The notes beneath the pieces were generated by a model. The model was not told where the DNA came from, made no database searches, and saw only the letters and a list, made by a program, of their open reading frames with translations. This document shows, piece after piece, positions 38,984 through 50,358 of a stretch of 64,000 nt of DNA (position 1 is its first letter; the number at the start of each line of letters is the position of its first letter). The stretch is from NCBI GenBank assembly GCA_018401415.1, contig JAGYKV010000017.1, positions 632,001-696,000 of the forward strand. Direction: 5' to 3'. The translations under genes and the position numbers were made by a program. Source of the DNA: Candidatus Nanopelagicales bacterium (GTDB lineage Bacteria > Actinomycetota > Actinomycetes > S36-B12).

Positions 38984-40274
38984 AGAGTTCACCCCCACGA
39001 ACAATGAAATGCCCTCGACGAATGAGGTCGGTTACCACTGTTGGTAAAGACATGGACGCGTACGGGGAGTTTCGGGAAATCGAAGCAAAGTTATGCGGGT
39101 CAATTAACCGCTCGGCCGTCGGGTCGATGAGCACGATATTCGCGATTTCACCAACCTCCAATGGCCGGCCATGTTCACGGGCTTGGCCAATGTGCGCGGG
39201 AGTAATGGACATACGCTCCGCCACCGTGCGCCAATCCCAATCTGACTGATTCTTCATGGCTAGGGTGACCGCACCCAGTGCAGTCTCAAGTCCGAGCATT
39301 CCGAAGGCCGCGTAATTCCATTCGCAGTCTTTGGACTCATGTGGGTGGGGAGCATGATCTGTGGCGACGATATCAATCGTGCCATCGGATAGGCCTTGGC
39401 GCAAAGCCAAAACATCGGCTTGAGTTCGCAACGGTGGATTGACCTTGTACACCGGGTCATAGTCACGAATGAGGTCCTCGGTAAGAAGTAAATGATGTGG
39501 GGTCACTTCTGCGGTTACGTCAATTCCATTCGACTTAGCCCACCTGATGAGTTCCACGCTTCCCGCAGTTGAAACATGACACACATGCAATCGAGACTGC
39601 ACGTGGGACGTAAGCAAGATATCCCGAGCAATAATGGATTCCTCGGCAACCGCAGGCCACCCGGTAAGCCCCAGCAGGCCAGAGAGCTCACCTTCATTCA
39701 TTTGAGCCCCCTCGGTCAAACGGGGCTCTTGTGCATGTTGGGCAATGACACCGCCAAATGTTTTGACATATTCCAAAGCTCTGCGCATGAGTAACGGATC
39801 CGATACACAATTGCCGTCATCGCTGAACACTCGGACGTGCGCAGCCGAGTTTGCCATGGCTCCCATTTCCGCTAACCGCTCACCTGCTAGCCCCACTGTG
39901 ACTGCGCCGACGGGGAATACATCAACATAGCCAGCTTCATGTCCAAGGCGAAAAACCTGTTCCACCACTCCGGCCGTGTCAGCGACGGGAGCGGTGTTTG
40001 CCATGGCAAATACTGCAGAGAATCCACCGAGTGCGGCTGCCATCGATCCGGTCCTGATGGTCTCTGCGTCTTCCCTCCCGGGTTCACGCAGATGAGTATG
40101 AAGATCCACAAACGCCGGAAGTGAGACTCGGTCATGTGCTGCAATCAATTCCTCACCTTGATGCTCTAGATGAGGTCCAATTTCAGTTATTCGTTCATTC
40201 GATATCCGGATATCAACTTCTGATTCGCCATACAACAGCGATTGCTGAATGAGGATTCCAGGGGAACTAGCCAT
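38976..40274 (-). CDS. pyrC: Dihydroorotase
   Basis: Zinc amidohydrolase cyclising carbamoyl aspartate. The 432-residue protein is class I, with the metal ligands in [15 protein letters not shown] and [17 protein letters not shown], plus [10 protein letters not shown] and [14 protein letters not shown] at 40272-40274 has GGAGGAG 6 nt upstream within the end of pyrB, and overlaps its stop by 8 nt. An in-frame upstream Met would lie inside pyrB. Confidence 0.97.
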   Translation of the reverse strand: MASSPGILIQQSLLYGESEVDIRISNERITEIGPHLEHQGEELIAAHDRVSLPAFVDLHTHLREPGREDAETIRTGSMAAALGGFSAVFAMANTAPVADTAGVVEQVFRLGHEAGYVDVFPVGAVTVGLAGERLAEMGAMANSAAHVRVFSDDGNCVSDPLLMRRALEYVKTFGGVIAQHAQEPRLTEGAQMNEGELSGLLGLTGWPAVAEESIIARDILLTSHVQSRLHVCHVSTAGSVELIRWAKSNGIDVTAEVTPHHLLLTEDLIRDYDPVYKVNPPLRTQADVLALRQGLSDGTIDIVATDHAPHPHESKDCEWNYAAFGMLGLETALGAVTLAMKNQSDWDWRTVAERMSITPAHIGQAREHGRPLEVGEIANIVLIDPTAERLIDPHNFASISRNSPYASMSLPTVVTDLIRRGHFIVRGGELCA

Positions 40275-41202
40275 GTGTATCTCCTCCAATAAGTATGTAC
40301 AAAACCGCCATGCGAACTTTGACACCGTTTGCTACTTGTTCAGTGATCACGCTTCGGTGGCTGTCAGCAACTTCGGCGCTGATTTCCACTCCGCGGTTCA
40401 TGGGGCCTGGATGCAAGACAATCGCGCCTTCGGGCAGTCGCGCTGCTCGTGAACGATTGAGACCGTATTCGCGGCTGTATTCCTCACTTGAAGGAAAGAA
40501 TGAACCGCTCATGCGCTCCTGCTGGACTCGAAGCATCATGATTGCATCGAGTTCGGCTAATGAATCGTCAAGTTGGTAGCGAATTTCACAAGGCCACTCT
40601 TCAATACCCACCGGCATCAGGGTAGGCGGGCCTACGACGATCACTTTGGCACCCAATGAGCTGAGCAATGCGATATTCGATCGCGCTACCCGCGAGTGCA
40701 GGACATCGCCGACGATTCCAATGGTGAGACCTTCAAAATCTTGCCCCTCGGGTGCAAGGTGACGACGTATTGTGTAGGCATCTAGAAGCGCCTGTGTGGG
40801 ATGCTCGTGTGTGCCGTCGCCGGCATTAATGATGTGAGCGCTGATCCAGCCCGTGTGCGCCATTTGATGTGCCGCACCCGATGCCGGATGTCGGATTACC
40901 ACGGCATCTGCCCCCATCGATTGGAGGGTCAACGCCGTATCCTTCAAACTCTCACCTTTTGAAACACTGGATCCTTTGGCGGAAAAGGTGATGACGTCTG
41001 CCGACAGTCGCTTTGCTGCCAACTCAAATGACAATCGAGTACGGGTAGAGTCTTCATAAAAGAGATTGACCACTGTTCGGCCACGCAATGTGGGCAGTTT
41101 TTTTGCTCCCTGTTCCGTAACTTGATCAAGTTGCGCGGCTGTATCCAAGATACTGATGGCATCGGATCTCGTTAAGTCGGCGATAGAAACGAGATGCTTC
41201 AT
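40267..41202 (-). CDS. pyrB: Aspartate carbamoyltransferase catalytic chain
   Basis: Joins carbamoyl phosphate and aspartate. The 311-residue protein has the carbamoyl-phosphate motif [19 protein letters not shown] and [12 protein letters not shown]. No pyrI is present, so allosteric control by CTP through a regulatory chain is not expected. ATG overlaps the pyrR stop by 4 nt. Confidence 0.98.
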   Translation of the reverse strand: MKHLVSIADLTRSDAISILDTAAQLDQVTEQGAKKLPTLRGRTVVNLFYEDSTRTRLSFELAAKRLSADVITFSAKGSSVSKGESLKDTALTLQSMGADAVVIRHPASGAAHQMAHTGWISAHIINAGDGTHEHPTQALLDAYTIRRHLAPEGQDFEGLTIGIVGDVLHSRVARSNIALLSSLGAKVIVVGPPTLMPVGIEEWPCEIRYQLDDSLAELDAIMMLRVQQERMSGSFFPSSEEYSREYGLNRSRAARLPEGAIVLHPGPMNRGVEISAEVADSHRSVITEQVANGVKVRMAVLYILIGGDTHG

Positions 41203-41776
41203 GATTCGTGGATCACGATCTGATCGATTTCGTCGATTTCAGAGATCTCCACCGAGACTTTCTCCACATGCGATGTAGGAAGATTCTTGCCAACATAGTC
41301 AGCTCGAATGGGCAGTTCGCGGTGGCCCCGATCCACGAGCACCGCAAGTTGAACAGCTCTCGGACGACCAAATTCATTCAATGCATCGAGTGCGGCGCGG
41401 ATGGTACGACCCGAATAGAGAACATCGTCAACGAGCACGACTGTCTTGCCGTTCACACCACTCGTGGGAAGTTCCGTCCGTGCCAATGCTTTGGCGGGAC
41501 GGATCCGAAGATCGTCTCGAAAGAGGGTGACATCGAGGGAACCAACCGGGACGGTCGTGCCTTCTATATCGGCAATATTGGCGGCAATGCGTTCGGCGAG
41601 TGGCACCCCGCGCGAGGGAATTCCCAGCAAAACCAAATCGGTAGACCCTTTGAGGTTCTCGACAATTTCGTGCGCAATGCGCCGCAGAGCCCGAGCAATA
41701 TCAGACTGGTCGGCGACTATTCGAAATGGCGGACCCCGCCGGTGCCTGGCGGTGAGGAAGAATTGTGCATACTCAC
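41199..41776 (-). CDS. pyrR: PyrR bifunctional regulator/uracil phosphoribosyltransferase (apparent frameshift)
   Basis: UMP-sensing RNA-binding regulator of the pyr operon. The downstream frame gives [36 protein letters not shown] and the PRPP loop [21 protein letters not shown], but it has no ATG, GTG or TTG before the conserved N-terminus. The frame opened by GTG 41774-41776 ([19 protein letters not shown]) hits TAG at 41717-41719, exactly where the other frame continues IVADQSDI. Adding one base there gives 192 residues, the normal PyrR length. So one base is missing, either in the genome or in the data. The GTG has AAGGGGG 6 nt upstream. Confidence 0.88.
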
Positions 41777-41782
41777 GTGGTG

Positions 41783-41810
41783 CCCCCTTCCCCGCCTCTC
41801 TGGACGGGCT
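41783..41810 (-). promoter_or_regulatory. PyrR-binding RNA hairpin and ribosome binding site of pyrR
   Basis: The minus-strand RNA reads CCCG, then UCCAGAGAGG, then CGGG: a short stem presenting the conserved PyrR recognition loop (UCCNGNGAGG). The ribosome binding site AAGGGGG follows directly at 41784-41790. No terminator is seen after it, so binding most likely blocks translation initiation, as shown for mycobacterial PyrR. Confidence 0.82.
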
Positions 41811-41824
41811 TTAAAGGATGCTGA

Positions 41825-41830
41825 ATCTTA
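41825..41830 (-). promoter_or_regulatory. Possible -10 of pyr operon promoter
   Basis: TAAGAT on the minus strand lies between pyk and the PyrR hairpin and would start a leader that contains the hairpin. A weak -35 (TTCGAG) lies 17 nt upstream within the local 15-bp repeat. Transcription could also simply continue from pyk. Confidence 0.35.
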
Positions 41831-41832
41831 CG

Positions 41833-41862
41833 CTCGAACCTTATACCCTCGAACCTTACACG
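41833..41862. repeat. 15-bp tandem duplication at pyk-pyrR junction
   Basis: Two adjacent 15-bp units starting CTCGAACCTTA share 13 of 15 bases. The second overlaps the pyk stop codon. A more diverged third copy (CTGAATCTTA) follows at 41821-41830. Confidence 0.75.
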
Positions 41863-43289
41863 CCACCGCCATCGCCTGCACTGCCCATCTTGTGAACCCG
41901 CATGCCATTGGTTGTGCCTGGCACTCCGGGTGGCACCCCAGCCACAATAACCACCCGCTCCCCTGCGGCTGCCCGACCGATTTCGAGGAGGGCACGATCA
42001 ACCTGAAACACCATGTCATCGGTATGACGGACATTCGAAACCAGAAATGTTTCAACGCCCCAACTCAGGGAAAGTTGACTCCTCACCCGTGGATTGGGAG
42101 TGAAAGCCAGTAACGGAGCCTGGCAACGCCAACGGGAAATAAGTCGGGCCGATCGCCCTGTCTCGGTAAAAGCAATGAGATATGAAGCCCCGATGCTCTC
42201 GGATACGTCCACCGCTGCGTGCGTGAGAGCCCGCGCAGTCGAACCTGTTGGAGCATCGTGTAACGGAGGTATCCGGTCCAGAGCCTCTTCTTCGAGGTGG
42301 GCAATGATGGTGGACATGGTTTCAACCGCATGGGCCGGATGAACCCCCATACTCGTCTCACCCGAGAGCATGAGTGCATCGGCACCATCTAAAACAGCAT
42401 TCGCAACGTCGCTGACCTCAGCGCGCGTCGGGCGATTTTCTGAGATCATCGAGTCCAACATTTGCGTTGCAACAATCACAGGCTTGCCCGCTTCGCGGCA
42501 CATTTGTATTGCTCTCTTTTGAACCAGTGGCACCTGCTCCAACGGTAACTCGACCCCGAGATCTCCGCGAGCAACCATGACTCCGTCAAAAGCGGAGATA
42601 ATATCCTCGAGATTTTCAACGGCTTGCGGTTTTTCAACTTTGGCAAGCACAGGTACGCGAATACCAAGTTCATCCATTATTCGGTGAACATCGTGAATAT
42701 CCGCAGAAGACCTGACAAATGATAAAGCGATGAGATCTGCACCTATCTCTAAAGCCCAACGTAAATCCTGTCGGTCTTTGTCCGAGAGAGCAGGCACACT
42801 TACCGCGACACCGGGCAGATTGAACCCCTTATTGTTGGAGACCGTGCCACCGTCAATCACCCGAGTGTGCACCCGAGGGCCGACCACTTTTGTGACAAGT
42901 AGTTCAATCCGGCCATCGTCGACGAGAACCGTGTCCCCTGGTGAAACATCTTGTGGCAAACCGGTGAAAGTGGTTGAAACCATGGTGGCATCGCCCGGGC
43001 AATCTTCCGTGGTCACAATGAATTCATTTCCCGCAATTAATTCGACAGGTCCTTGGGCGAATCGACCTAACCGAATTTTCGGACCCTGGAGATCTACGAG
43101 TATTCCCACACTCCGACCGGTGGAATCGGATGCCTCCCGTACCCAGTTATAAGCCTGTTGATGATCGCTGTAATCGCCGTGGGACAGATTCAGTCGTGCC
43201 ACGTCCATTCCTGACTGCACAAGCTCGACAATTAACTCGGCACTGTGAGTGGCCGGACCCAGTGTTGCGACGATTTTTGCCCTACGCAT
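41856..43289 (-). CDS. pyk: Pyruvate kinase
   Basis: Final glycolytic ATP-forming step. The 477-residue protein has KIVATLGPATHSAELIVELVQSGMDVARLNLSHG at the N-terminus, the active-site signature VLAKVEKPQAVENLEDII, and VARGDLGVELP followed by ATQMLDSMISENRPTRAEVSDVANAVLDG. The C-terminal allosteric domain is present. ATG has AGGGTGAG upstream. It lies 44 nt after gltD, as in other actinobacteria. Confidence 0.98.
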   Translation of the reverse strand: MRRAKIVATLGPATHSAELIVELVQSGMDVARLNLSHGDYSDHQQAYNWVREASDSTGRSVGILVDLQGPKIRLGRFAQGPVELIAGNEFIVTTEDCPGDATMVSTTFTGLPQDVSPGDTVLVDDGRIELLVTKVVGPRVHTRVIDGGTVSNNKGFNLPGVAVSVPALSDKDRQDLRWALEIGADLIALSFVRSSADIHDVHRIMDELGIRVPVLAKVEKPQAVENLEDIISAFDGVMVARGDLGVELPLEQVPLVQKRAIQMCREAGKPVIVATQMLDSMISENRPTRAEVSDVANAVLDGADALMLSGETSMGVHPAHAVETMSTIIAHLEEEALDRIPPLHDAPTGSTARALTHAAVDVSESIGASYLIAFTETGRSARLISRWRCQAPLLAFTPNPRVRSQLSLSWGVETFLVSNVRHTDDMVFQVDRALLEIGRAAAGERVVIVAGVPPGVPGTTNGMRVHKMGSAGDGGGV

Positions 43290-43333
43290 GGGCTCACCCT
43301 ACTTGTAAGCGATTACAGATTGATGACATTGGT

Positions 43334-44788
43334 CTAGACGGTGAGTGGACGATCGGTTGCCAGAATGGGCGATGGAAGATTCGTGGAGCCCATCAGAAAC
43401 GAATCCACGCTCGCGGCAGCGGCTCTGCCCTCAGCAATAGCCCATACGATCAAGGACTGTCCGCGACCGGCATCACCGGCGACGAAAACCCCTTCAATAT
43501 TGGTGGTGAAGTCGGGCTTCCGGGCAATATTTCCCCGGGCGTCAACCTCGACTCCCAACTGTTGAATATATGGAGCCGGTTCAGCACCGGTGAAACCCAA
43601 TGCCAGCAGAACAACATCTGCCGCTAGCACATGTTCACTGCCAGTAATGGGTGCAAAGGATCCATTGGTCAATTCCACTTCCACAAGTTCTAGCCCGGAT
43701 ACGGTGAGTCCGTCTTTGGACACGAACTTTTGGGTTGACACAGAAAATATTCGTTCCCCACCCTCTTCATGGGCGCTCGACACGCGATACACCATGGGGT
43801 AGGTGGGCCACGGTTGTGATTCAGGGCGCGTTGTATCAGGGTGAGGCATGATTTCCAGTTGCGTGACGGATGCGGCTCCCTGCCTATGAGCGGTTCCTAA
43901 GCAATCAGCACCGGTGTCTCCTCCTCCCAGGATCACTACTTTTTTGCCAGCGACATCAAGTGGCGAGTATGCAAGATCTCCCTCTTGCACTCGGTTGGCA
44001 AATGGCAAAAATTCCATGGCCTGATGGATGCCTTCGTATTGCCTCCCTGGCACATTGAGATCTCGTGGAACCGTTGCACCGACAGCGACAACGACCGCGT
44101 CATAACGACGACGCAAGTCCGACCCCGTTATGTCAACCCCAATTTCTATCCCTGGACGGAACTTGACCCCTTCAGCTTCCATTTGGGCGAGGCGCTGATC
44201 CACATGGTGCTTCTCCATCTTGAACTCCGGGATTCCATAACGCAGGAGTCCCCCAATTCGATCGGATCTCTCAAAAACAGCAACCGTGTGACCGGCGCGG
44301 GCAAGTTGTTGTGCCGCGGCTAACCCCGCTGGGCCCGAACCAATGATGGCGACCGTTCTCCCTGATAGGCGATCTGGGGGGGCCGGCGTGATCCATCCCG
44401 ATTCCCATGCCTTGTCCACAATAGAGACTTCCACTTGCTTAATGGTCACGGGATCCGCATTGATTCCCAATACACAGGCAGCTTCACAGGGTGCTGGGCA
44501 TAAGCGCCCTGTGAACTCAGGAAAATTATTGGTGGCGTGCAGGCGTTCAATTGCCTGACCCCAATCGCGCTCGAAAACTAGGTCATTCCACTCGGGAATC
44601 AGATTCCCGAGCGGACAACCGTTGTGGCAGAAAGGAATACCGCAATCCATGCATCGACCCGCCTGCTGCTCAAGATCGCGAATCGCAAACTCTTCATACA
44701 CTTCGCGCCAATCGCGGATCCGAATATCGACGGGACGCCGAGTTGGCAACTGTCGAGCTGTCGTGAGAAAACCTTTGGGATCGCCCAT
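43334..44788 (-). CDS. gltD: Glutamate synthase small subunit
   Basis: FAD/NADPH and 4Fe-4S subunit that supplies electrons to GltB. The 484-residue protein has N-terminal cysteine groups (CMDCGIPFCHNGCPLGN, GRLCPAPCEAACVLG), an FAD-binding AIIGSGPAGLAAAQQLARAG and an NADPH-binding VVILGGGDTGADCLG. It follows gltB by 10 nt. Confidence 0.97.
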   Translation of the reverse strand: MGDPKGFLTTARQLPTRRPVDIRIRDWREVYEEFAIRDLEQQAGRCMDCGIPFCHNGCPLGNLIPEWNDLVFERDWGQAIERLHATNNFPEFTGRLCPAPCEAACVLGINADPVTIKQVEVSIVDKAWESGWITPAPPDRLSGRTVAIIGSGPAGLAAAQQLARAGHTVAVFERSDRIGGLLRYGIPEFKMEKHHVDQRLAQMEAEGVKFRPGIEIGVDITGSDLRRRYDAVVVAVGATVPRDLNVPGRQYEGIHQAMEFLPFANRVQEGDLAYSPLDVAGKKVVILGGGDTGADCLGTAHRQGAASVTQLEIMPHPDTTRPESQPWPTYPMVYRVSSAHEEGGERIFSVSTQKFVSKDGLTVSGLELVEVELTNGSFAPITGSEHVLAADVVLLALGFTGAEPAPYIQQLGVEVDARGNIARKPDFTTNIEGVFVAGDAGRGQSLIVWAIAEGRAAAASVDSFLMGSTNLPSPILATDRPLTV

Positions 44789-44798
44789 ACCACTCCTC

Positions 44799-47700
44799 CT
44801 ACAAACTACTCATGATTGCCGCCATGGGATCTTCGCCCGCGGCTCTCGCTCGTTCCTCGATTTCCATAACCCGCTTGTAGTCTCGCGGGATGACTTTGGT
44901 GAAGCGATTAATTGATGCTTCCCAGGTGGAGAGCAAATCGGCACCGCGCGTTGAATCCGTATTCTCCGTATGGGCAATGATCAATGTGCGCAAGATTTCT
45001 GAATCCTGTGGCGACACTGTGTTCAGCTCAACGAGCTCCGTATTCACAAGTGAAGGATCCAAGTCAAAGACAAAAGCGATGCCACCGGACATCCCTGCAG
45101 CGAAGTTGCGTCCTGTCGATCCCAGCACCACGGCAATGCCACCGGTCATGTACTCACACGCATGATCTCCCACACCTTCAACGACAGCGTGGGCACCTGA
45201 GTTGCGTACACAGAATCTTTCACCCACTCGACCTCGAATAAACATTTCGCCACCTGTGGCTCCATAGGCCAAAACGTTGCCAGCAATTGTGTGATCCTCG
45301 GCCACAAATATGGACTCTCGTTCAGGTCGGATGACAATACGACCACCCGAAAGCCCCTTACCTACATAATCATTGGCATCGCCTTCTAATCTCAGAGTCA
45401 ATCCGCAAGGAATGAAAGCGCCGAAACTTTGGCCCGCAGAGCCGGTAAATGTGATTTCGATTGCGCCATCGGGTAGACCACCTCGCCGGGTAATCTCACT
45501 TCCCAACATGGTGCCCACCGTTCGGTGCACATTTCGAATCGGCAACTGGATCCGTACCGGTTCGCCACCGGTGAGAGCTAGCTGACTCAGTTCGATCAGT
45601 TGATTGTCAAGGGCTTTATCCAGTGAATGATCCTGTGCCTTGACGCACCGGCGCTCCACCCCGTTCGGGACTGCAACCGAGTGCAAAATGGGGGTTAAAT
45701 CCATGCCGGATGCTTTCCAGTGATCAATTGCCTTTTCAGGGTTCAATGCCTCCACATGGCCCACTGCATCTGCGATGCTTCGAAATCCAAGTTCAGCGAG
45801 AATCTCGCGAACCTCCTGAGCAATGAACTCAAAGAATGTCTCGACGAATTCAGGCTTACCGGTGAATCGTTCCCGCAAAACTGGATTTTGTGTTGCGACA
45901 CCAACGGGGCAGGTATCCAAATGACACACGCGCATCATGATGCACCCCATGACAACTAGTGGAGCGGTTGCGAAACCAAATTCTTCAGCCCCCAACAACG
46001 CTGCAATCACGACATCGCGACCAGTTTTTAGCTGACCATCGGTTTGGACGACTACCCGATCCCGCAAACCGTTCAGCATGAGGGTCTGCTGAGTTTCAGC
46101 CAAGCCCAACTCCCATGGAGCGCCCGCATGCTTTAAGGAGGTCAATGGAGATGCGCCAGTACCGCCATCGTGCCCCGAAATTAGGATGACGTCCGCATGT
46201 GCTTTGGCCACTCCGGCGGCAACTGTTCCTACCCCGACCTCTGCGACCAACTTGACGTGGATACGTGCGCCGGTGTTGGCATTTTTGAGATCGTGAATGA
46301 GTTGAGCAAGGTCCTCAATGGAGTAAATGTCATGGTGCGGTGGGGGAGATATCAAGGTCACACCCGGTGTTGAATGCCGAGTTTTTGCTATCCACGGATA
46401 CACCTTGTTCCCGGGAAGTTGACCGCCCTCACCGGGTTTGGCTCCCTGAGCCATTTTAATTTGAATATCGTCGCTATTGACCAAATATTCGCTGGTGACA
46501 CCAAATCTGCCCGACGCTACCTGCTTAATGGCAGAGCGCTTGGAATCCCCAGATTCCATGGTGATAAAGCGACTGGGGTCCTCGCCACCCTCGCCAGTAT
46601 TTGATTTTGCTCCAATCCGATTCATGGCAATTGCTAATGTCTCATGTGCTTCTGCAGAAATCGAGCCATACGACATGGCCCCTGTCGAGAACCTCGTGAG
46701 GATTTCCTCAACCGATTCAACTTCCTCTATCGGGATTGGCTCACGATCGGATGCAAATTCAAAAAGTCCGCGCAAAGTCATGAGACGTTCGGACTGGTCA
46801 TTGACTCCAGCCGTGTACTCGCGGAAAATATCCATGCGTTTAGCTCGAGTTGAGTGTTGAAGTCGAAAAACAGTTTCCGGATCAAATAGGTGTGGTGATC
46901 CATCGCGACGCCACTGGTATTCACCTCCATCGCGAAGTGTTCGGTGCGCGGGTGAAATTCCAGATGCAGGATAGGCATCTGCGTGTCTGGCTGCGTTTTC
47001 TTGTGCAATGACCTCGATACCAACACCACCCAACTTGGAAGTCGTTCCCGTGAAATAGGAATCAACAAACTCCTGTGACAGGCCTATTGCTTCAAATATT
47101 TGCGCGCCCCGATAACTCGCGACCGTGGAAACCCCCATTTTGGACATGACTTTCAGTAGTCCCTTACCCAAAGCCTTAATCACGTTGCGCATTGCTTTCT
47201 CAGGTGAAACTCCAGAAATAACATTGCGGCGAACGAGATCCTCCACGCTTTCAAGTGCCAGATATGGATTGATGGCTGCGGCTCCGTAGCCGATCAGCAA
47301 AGCAACATGATGAACTTCCCGTACATCGCCCGATTCAATCAACAGGCTGATCATGGTTCTGTTCTTGGTCCGCACAAGATGATGATGCACGGCAGCGCAC
47401 AGCAACAAAGATGGAATAGGAGCGAGAGCGGCGGTACTGTCCCGATCAGAGAGGACAATGAATCGCTTGCCTTGCCGAATAAGTGCATCAACTTCATTAA
47501 AGATCTCGGCAATACGCTTTTCGAGAGCAGCCCCACCTCCTGCCACGTTGTACAGGCCCTTTATTCGAACTGCGGCAAATTCCGGAAGGGTTCCATCTGC
47601 GTTGATGTGCAAAATTTTTGCAAGTTCATCGTTATCAATCACTGGAAATGGCAGCACGACTTGACGAGCATGTCCCGGTAATGCTTCAAGCAGGTTTCCC

Positions 47701-49328
47701 TCGGGGCCGATGATGCTTCCCAGTGACGTTACGATTTCTTCGCGGATAGCGTCCAGTGGTGGGTTTGTGACCTGAGCAAATAACTGACTGAAGTAGTCAA
47801 AGAGCATACGAGGCCGATCAGACAGTGCGGCAATCGGTGTGTCGGTCCCCATGGAGCCAATTGCTTCAGCACCCGAGAGCGCCATGGGCTCAAGAATTAT
47901 TCGTAAGTCTTCTTGGGTGTATCCAAAAGTCTGTTGACGACGGGCGACAGATTCGTGGGTATGCACAATATGTTCGCGTTCCGGGAGTGCATCGAGATGA
48001 ATAAGGCCCGAATCCAGCCACTCCTGATATGGATGTTCGGCTGCCAATAAATCCTTGATCTCTGAATCTTCAATGATGCGTCCAGCCCCCGTGTCAACGA
48101 GGAACATCTTTCCAGGTTGAACACGTCCCTTCCGGATGATCGTCGCAGGATCGATATCAAGCACTCCCGTTTCCGAAGCGAGAACCACGAGTCCATCCTG
48201 AGTTACCCAAAATCGTCCGGGACGCAATCCATTTCGATCAAGGACTGAACCGATTAACGTTCCGTCGGTAAAACATACATTCGCCGGTCCATCCCAGGGC
48301 TCCATAATGGTGGCATGAAATTCATAAAAAGCCCGACGTTGAGGGGTCATACCGGCGTGGTTCTCCCAAGCCTCCGGAATCATCATGAGGACAGCATGCG
48401 GAAGTGAACGTCCACCCAAGTGGAGTAACTCGAGGGTTTCATCAAATGATGCCGAGTCACTGCCCGACGGTGAGCAAATGGGGAACAGTCGAGTCATGTC
48501 CCCAGGGATGAGATCGGAAGTCAACATGGCCTCGCGTGCGGTCATCCAGTTTCGATTGCCTCGCACGGTATTAATTTCGCCATTGTGAGCAATGAAACGA
48601 TACGGATGTGCCAACGGCCAAGAAGGAAAAGTGTTGGTTGAAAAACGTGAGTGCACCAAGGCCAAGGCACTTTCCATTCGAGGATCTGAAAGATCAGGAA
48701 AAAATGGCTCAAGTTGGCCAGTCGTGAGCATTCCCTTGTACAACAGTGTCCTGCTAGACAGAGATGCGAAATAAACACCCAATTCATGCTCGGCAATCTT
48801 GCGAAATCCGAATACCGCTCGATCAAGTGCGATACCGACCGAATAGTCATTCGTGACGAATACCTGCCAGAAAGAAGGCATACAGGAACGAGCCGTCTCA
48901 CCAATCATGCTCGATTCTGTGGGAACTTCCCTCCAGCCAATCACTCGGAGTCCCTCTTGTTCGGCCAGCGCATTGATCTCTCGAATACTCACGTCCACGT
49001 ACTCTGGATCCAAGAAGACCGAACCCACCGCGTATGCACCTGCTTCAGGTAGCGCGAAGTCAACGACCGCACGCATAAATAAATCAGGGACCTGAATTAA
49101 TATCCCCGCACCGTCGCCACTGTCGGGTTCAGCACCCGATGCACCCCGATGTTCAAGATTGGTCAGAGCCAAAAGTCCCTTGGCCACAATGTCGTAGGAC
49201 GGAACGCCAGTCAAAGTGGCCACGAAAGCGACACCGCATGCGTCATGTTCGAGATCCGGGCTGTACAGACCCTGGGCCTCCGGCAATGACGAGAACAGGG
49301 GTCGATTCTTGTCAGATGTACGTCCCAT
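44799..49328 (-). CDS. gltB: Glutamate synthase large subunit
   Basis: Converts glutamine and 2-oxoglutarate into two glutamates. The 1509-residue protein has an N-terminal Ntn-type glutaminase whose nucleophile is the Cys in [10 protein letters not shown], exposed after removal of about 30 residues; then the central domain, the FMN synthase domain ([29 protein letters not shown]), the 3Fe-4S cysteines [15 protein letters not shown], and the GXGXG domain. ATG 49326-49328 has AAGGAG 9 nt upstream; longer starts are unsupported. Confidence 0.97.
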   Translation of the reverse strand: MGRTSDKNRPLFSSLPEAQGLYSPDLEHDACGVAFVATLTGVPSYDIVAKGLLALTNLEHRGASGAEPDSGDGAGILIQVPDLFMRAVVDFALPEAGAYAVGSVFLDPEYVDVSIREINALAEQEGLRVIGWREVPTESSMIGETARSCMPSFWQVFVTNDYSVGIALDRAVFGFRKIAEHELGVYFASLSSRTLLYKGMLTTGQLEPFFPDLSDPRMESALALVHSRFSTNTFPSWPLAHPYRFIAHNGEINTVRGNRNWMTAREAMLTSDLIPGDMTRLFPICSPSGSDSASFDETLELLHLGGRSLPHAVLMMIPEAWENHAGMTPQRRAFYEFHATIMEPWDGPANVCFTDGTLIGSVLDRNGLRPGRFWVTQDGLVVLASETGVLDIDPATIIRKGRVQPGKMFLVDTGAGRIIEDSEIKDLLAAEHPYQEWLDSGLIHLDALPEREHIVHTHESVARRQQTFGYTQEDLRIILEPMALSGAEAIGSMGTDTPIAALSDRPRMLFDYFSQLFAQVTNPPLDAIREEIVTSLGSIIGPEGNLLEALPGHARQVVLPFPVIDNDELAKILHINADGTLPEFAAVRIKGLYNVAGGGAALEKRIAEIFNEVDALIRQGKRFIVLSDRDSTAALAPIPSLLLCAAVHHHLVRTKNRTMISLLIESGDVREVHHVALLIGYGAAAINPYLALESVEDLVRRNVISGVSPEKAMRNVIKALGKGLLKVMSKMGVSTVASYRGAQIFEAIGLSQEFVDSYFTGTTSKLGGVGIEVIAQENAARHADAYPASGISPAHRTLRDGGEYQWRRDGSPHLFDPETVFRLQHSTRAKRMDIFREYTAGVNDQSERLMTLRGLFEFASDREPIPIEEVESVEEILTRFSTGAMSYGSISAEAHETLAIAMNRIGAKSNTGEGGEDPSRFITMESGDSKRSAIKQVASGRFGVTSEYLVNSDDIQIKMAQGAKPGEGGQLPGNKVYPWIAKTRHSTPGVTLISPPPHHDIYSIEDLAQLIHDLKNANTGARIHVKLVAEVGVGTVAAGVAKAHADVILISGHDGGTGASPLTSLKHAGAPWELGLAETQQTLMLNGLRDRVVVQTDGQLKTGRDVVIAALLGAEEFGFATAPLVVMGCIMMRVCHLDTCPVGVATQNPVLRERFTGKPEFVETFFEFIAQEVREILAELGFRSIADAVGHVEALNPEKAIDHWKASGMDLTPILHSVAVPNGVERRCVKAQDHSLDKALDNQLIELSQLALTGGEPVRIQLPIRNVHRTVGTMLGSEITRRGGLPDGAIEITFTGSAGQSFGAFIPCGLTLRLEGDANDYVGKGLSGGRIVIRPERESIFVAEDHTIAGNVLAYGATGGEMFIRGRVGERFCVRNSGAHAVVEGVGDHACEYMTGGIAVVLGSTGRNFAAGMSGGIAFVFDLDPSLVNTELVELNTVSPQDSEILRTLIIAHTENTDSTRGADLLSTWEASINRFTKVIPRDYKRVMEIEERARAAGEDPMAAIMSSL

Positions 49329-49368
49329 GATTGCTGGCTCCTTGCGTCGTCTCACAGTTCGCCTACAT

Positions 49369-49400
49369 GTGCATTCACATATCGTGCCAATGAATTGCAC
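49369..49400. repeat. Imperfect inverted repeat upstream of gltB
   Basis: GTGCATTCA (49369-49377) and TGAATTGCAC (49391-49400) are near-complementary arms with one extra base on one side. It lies 41-72 nt before the gltB ATG in the 171-nt gap after lgt, where a gltBD promoter is expected. It may be an operator, but no known regulator box was recognised. Confidence 0.4.
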
Positions 49401-49499
49401 GCGAGCGAACTTGAAGAAATTACCGGTAATGATTGGGACGACGTTGGCCCGCATGTAGACTACCGGACTTGCTTCCGAACCACCAATGGGACTCCTCCG

Positions 49500-50352
49500 C
49501 TATTGGCGCACTTGATCCGTGGGTTCCCGCTGTTCAGTAATTGTTTCCCGTCCTGGTCGCAGGCGAGCAGAGATGATCAAGTACACGAGAGCGCCCAATC
49601 CGACAAGGACCGAGGTCCAGATATTTAGTCGTAAGCCGAAGATCTCATTCGCGGAATCAATTCTGAAGTGCCTCGATCCAGACCCGACCGAGGGTGTACA
49701 AAAGGACATACAGGGCGAAAGCCCGACCATGGCCAAGAGTGAATCGGCGATCAGCCCAGATGACTACCACGGCCACTCCCACAAGCCATAGGGATTCATA
49801 GAGGAAAGTGGGGTGAAATGTCAGGAACTCCTCGAACCCCACCGGACGATTTTGTGGTGAGATCTCCAAACCCCAAGGCAAGTCAGTAGGTCCTCCGAAA
49901 ATTTCCTGATTGAAATAATTACCGAATCTGCCAATTGCTTGGGCGAGAGCGATACCCGGTGCAATGGCATCTGCGACGGGGGGCAGCGCAACTCCGAGTC
50001 GACGCGCGCCAATCCAGGCACCTAAGGCACCAAATGCGACCGCGCCCCAAATGCCCAGTCCACCGTCCCAAATTCGGATCGCACCCGAGAGCCCACTGCC
50101 ATTAGACCCGAAATACAACTGCCAGTCGCTCACAACGTGATAAATACGCCCGCCAATAATTCCGAAGGGGACCGCCCAAATCGCAATATCCAAAATCGCG
50201 CCCGGGGCTCCGCCTCTGGCCACGTATCTTTTGTTCCCCAGCCATACGGCAAGAATGATTCCAACGATTATGAGTAACGCGTATGCGCGTAGCGGAATCG
50301 GACCAAGATTCCACACTCCTGTTTCAGGGCTTGGAATTGATGTGAGCAACAT
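49500..50352 (-). CDS. lgt: Prolipoprotein diacylglyceryl transferase (apparent frameshift)
   Basis: Membrane enzyme adding diacylglycerol to lipobox cysteines. The first frame from ATG 50350-50352 has the Lgt features (IIGGRIYHVVSDW, GGLGIWGAVAFGALGAW, AIGRFGNYFNQEIFGGPTDLPWGLEI, HPTFLYESLW) and then stops early at 49657 after GRVWIEALQN. The next frame continues with the expected RIDSANEIFGLRLNIWTS, a further membrane helix and a basic tail, ending at 49500. Removing one base near 49664 joins them into 283 residues, a normal length. About seven membrane helices. Confidence 0.88.
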
Positions 50353-50358
50353 ATTTAC

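Noticed and set aside
41717..41776. Programmed -1 frameshift in pyrR
   Set aside because: The site has no X-XXY-YYZ slippery heptamer and no clear downstream stimulatory stem; a sequence error or mutation is simpler.
49329..49499. glnA-type glutamine RNA element before gltB
   Set aside because: Only a loose resemblance (CGGAAG) was found; the other conserved segments are missing.
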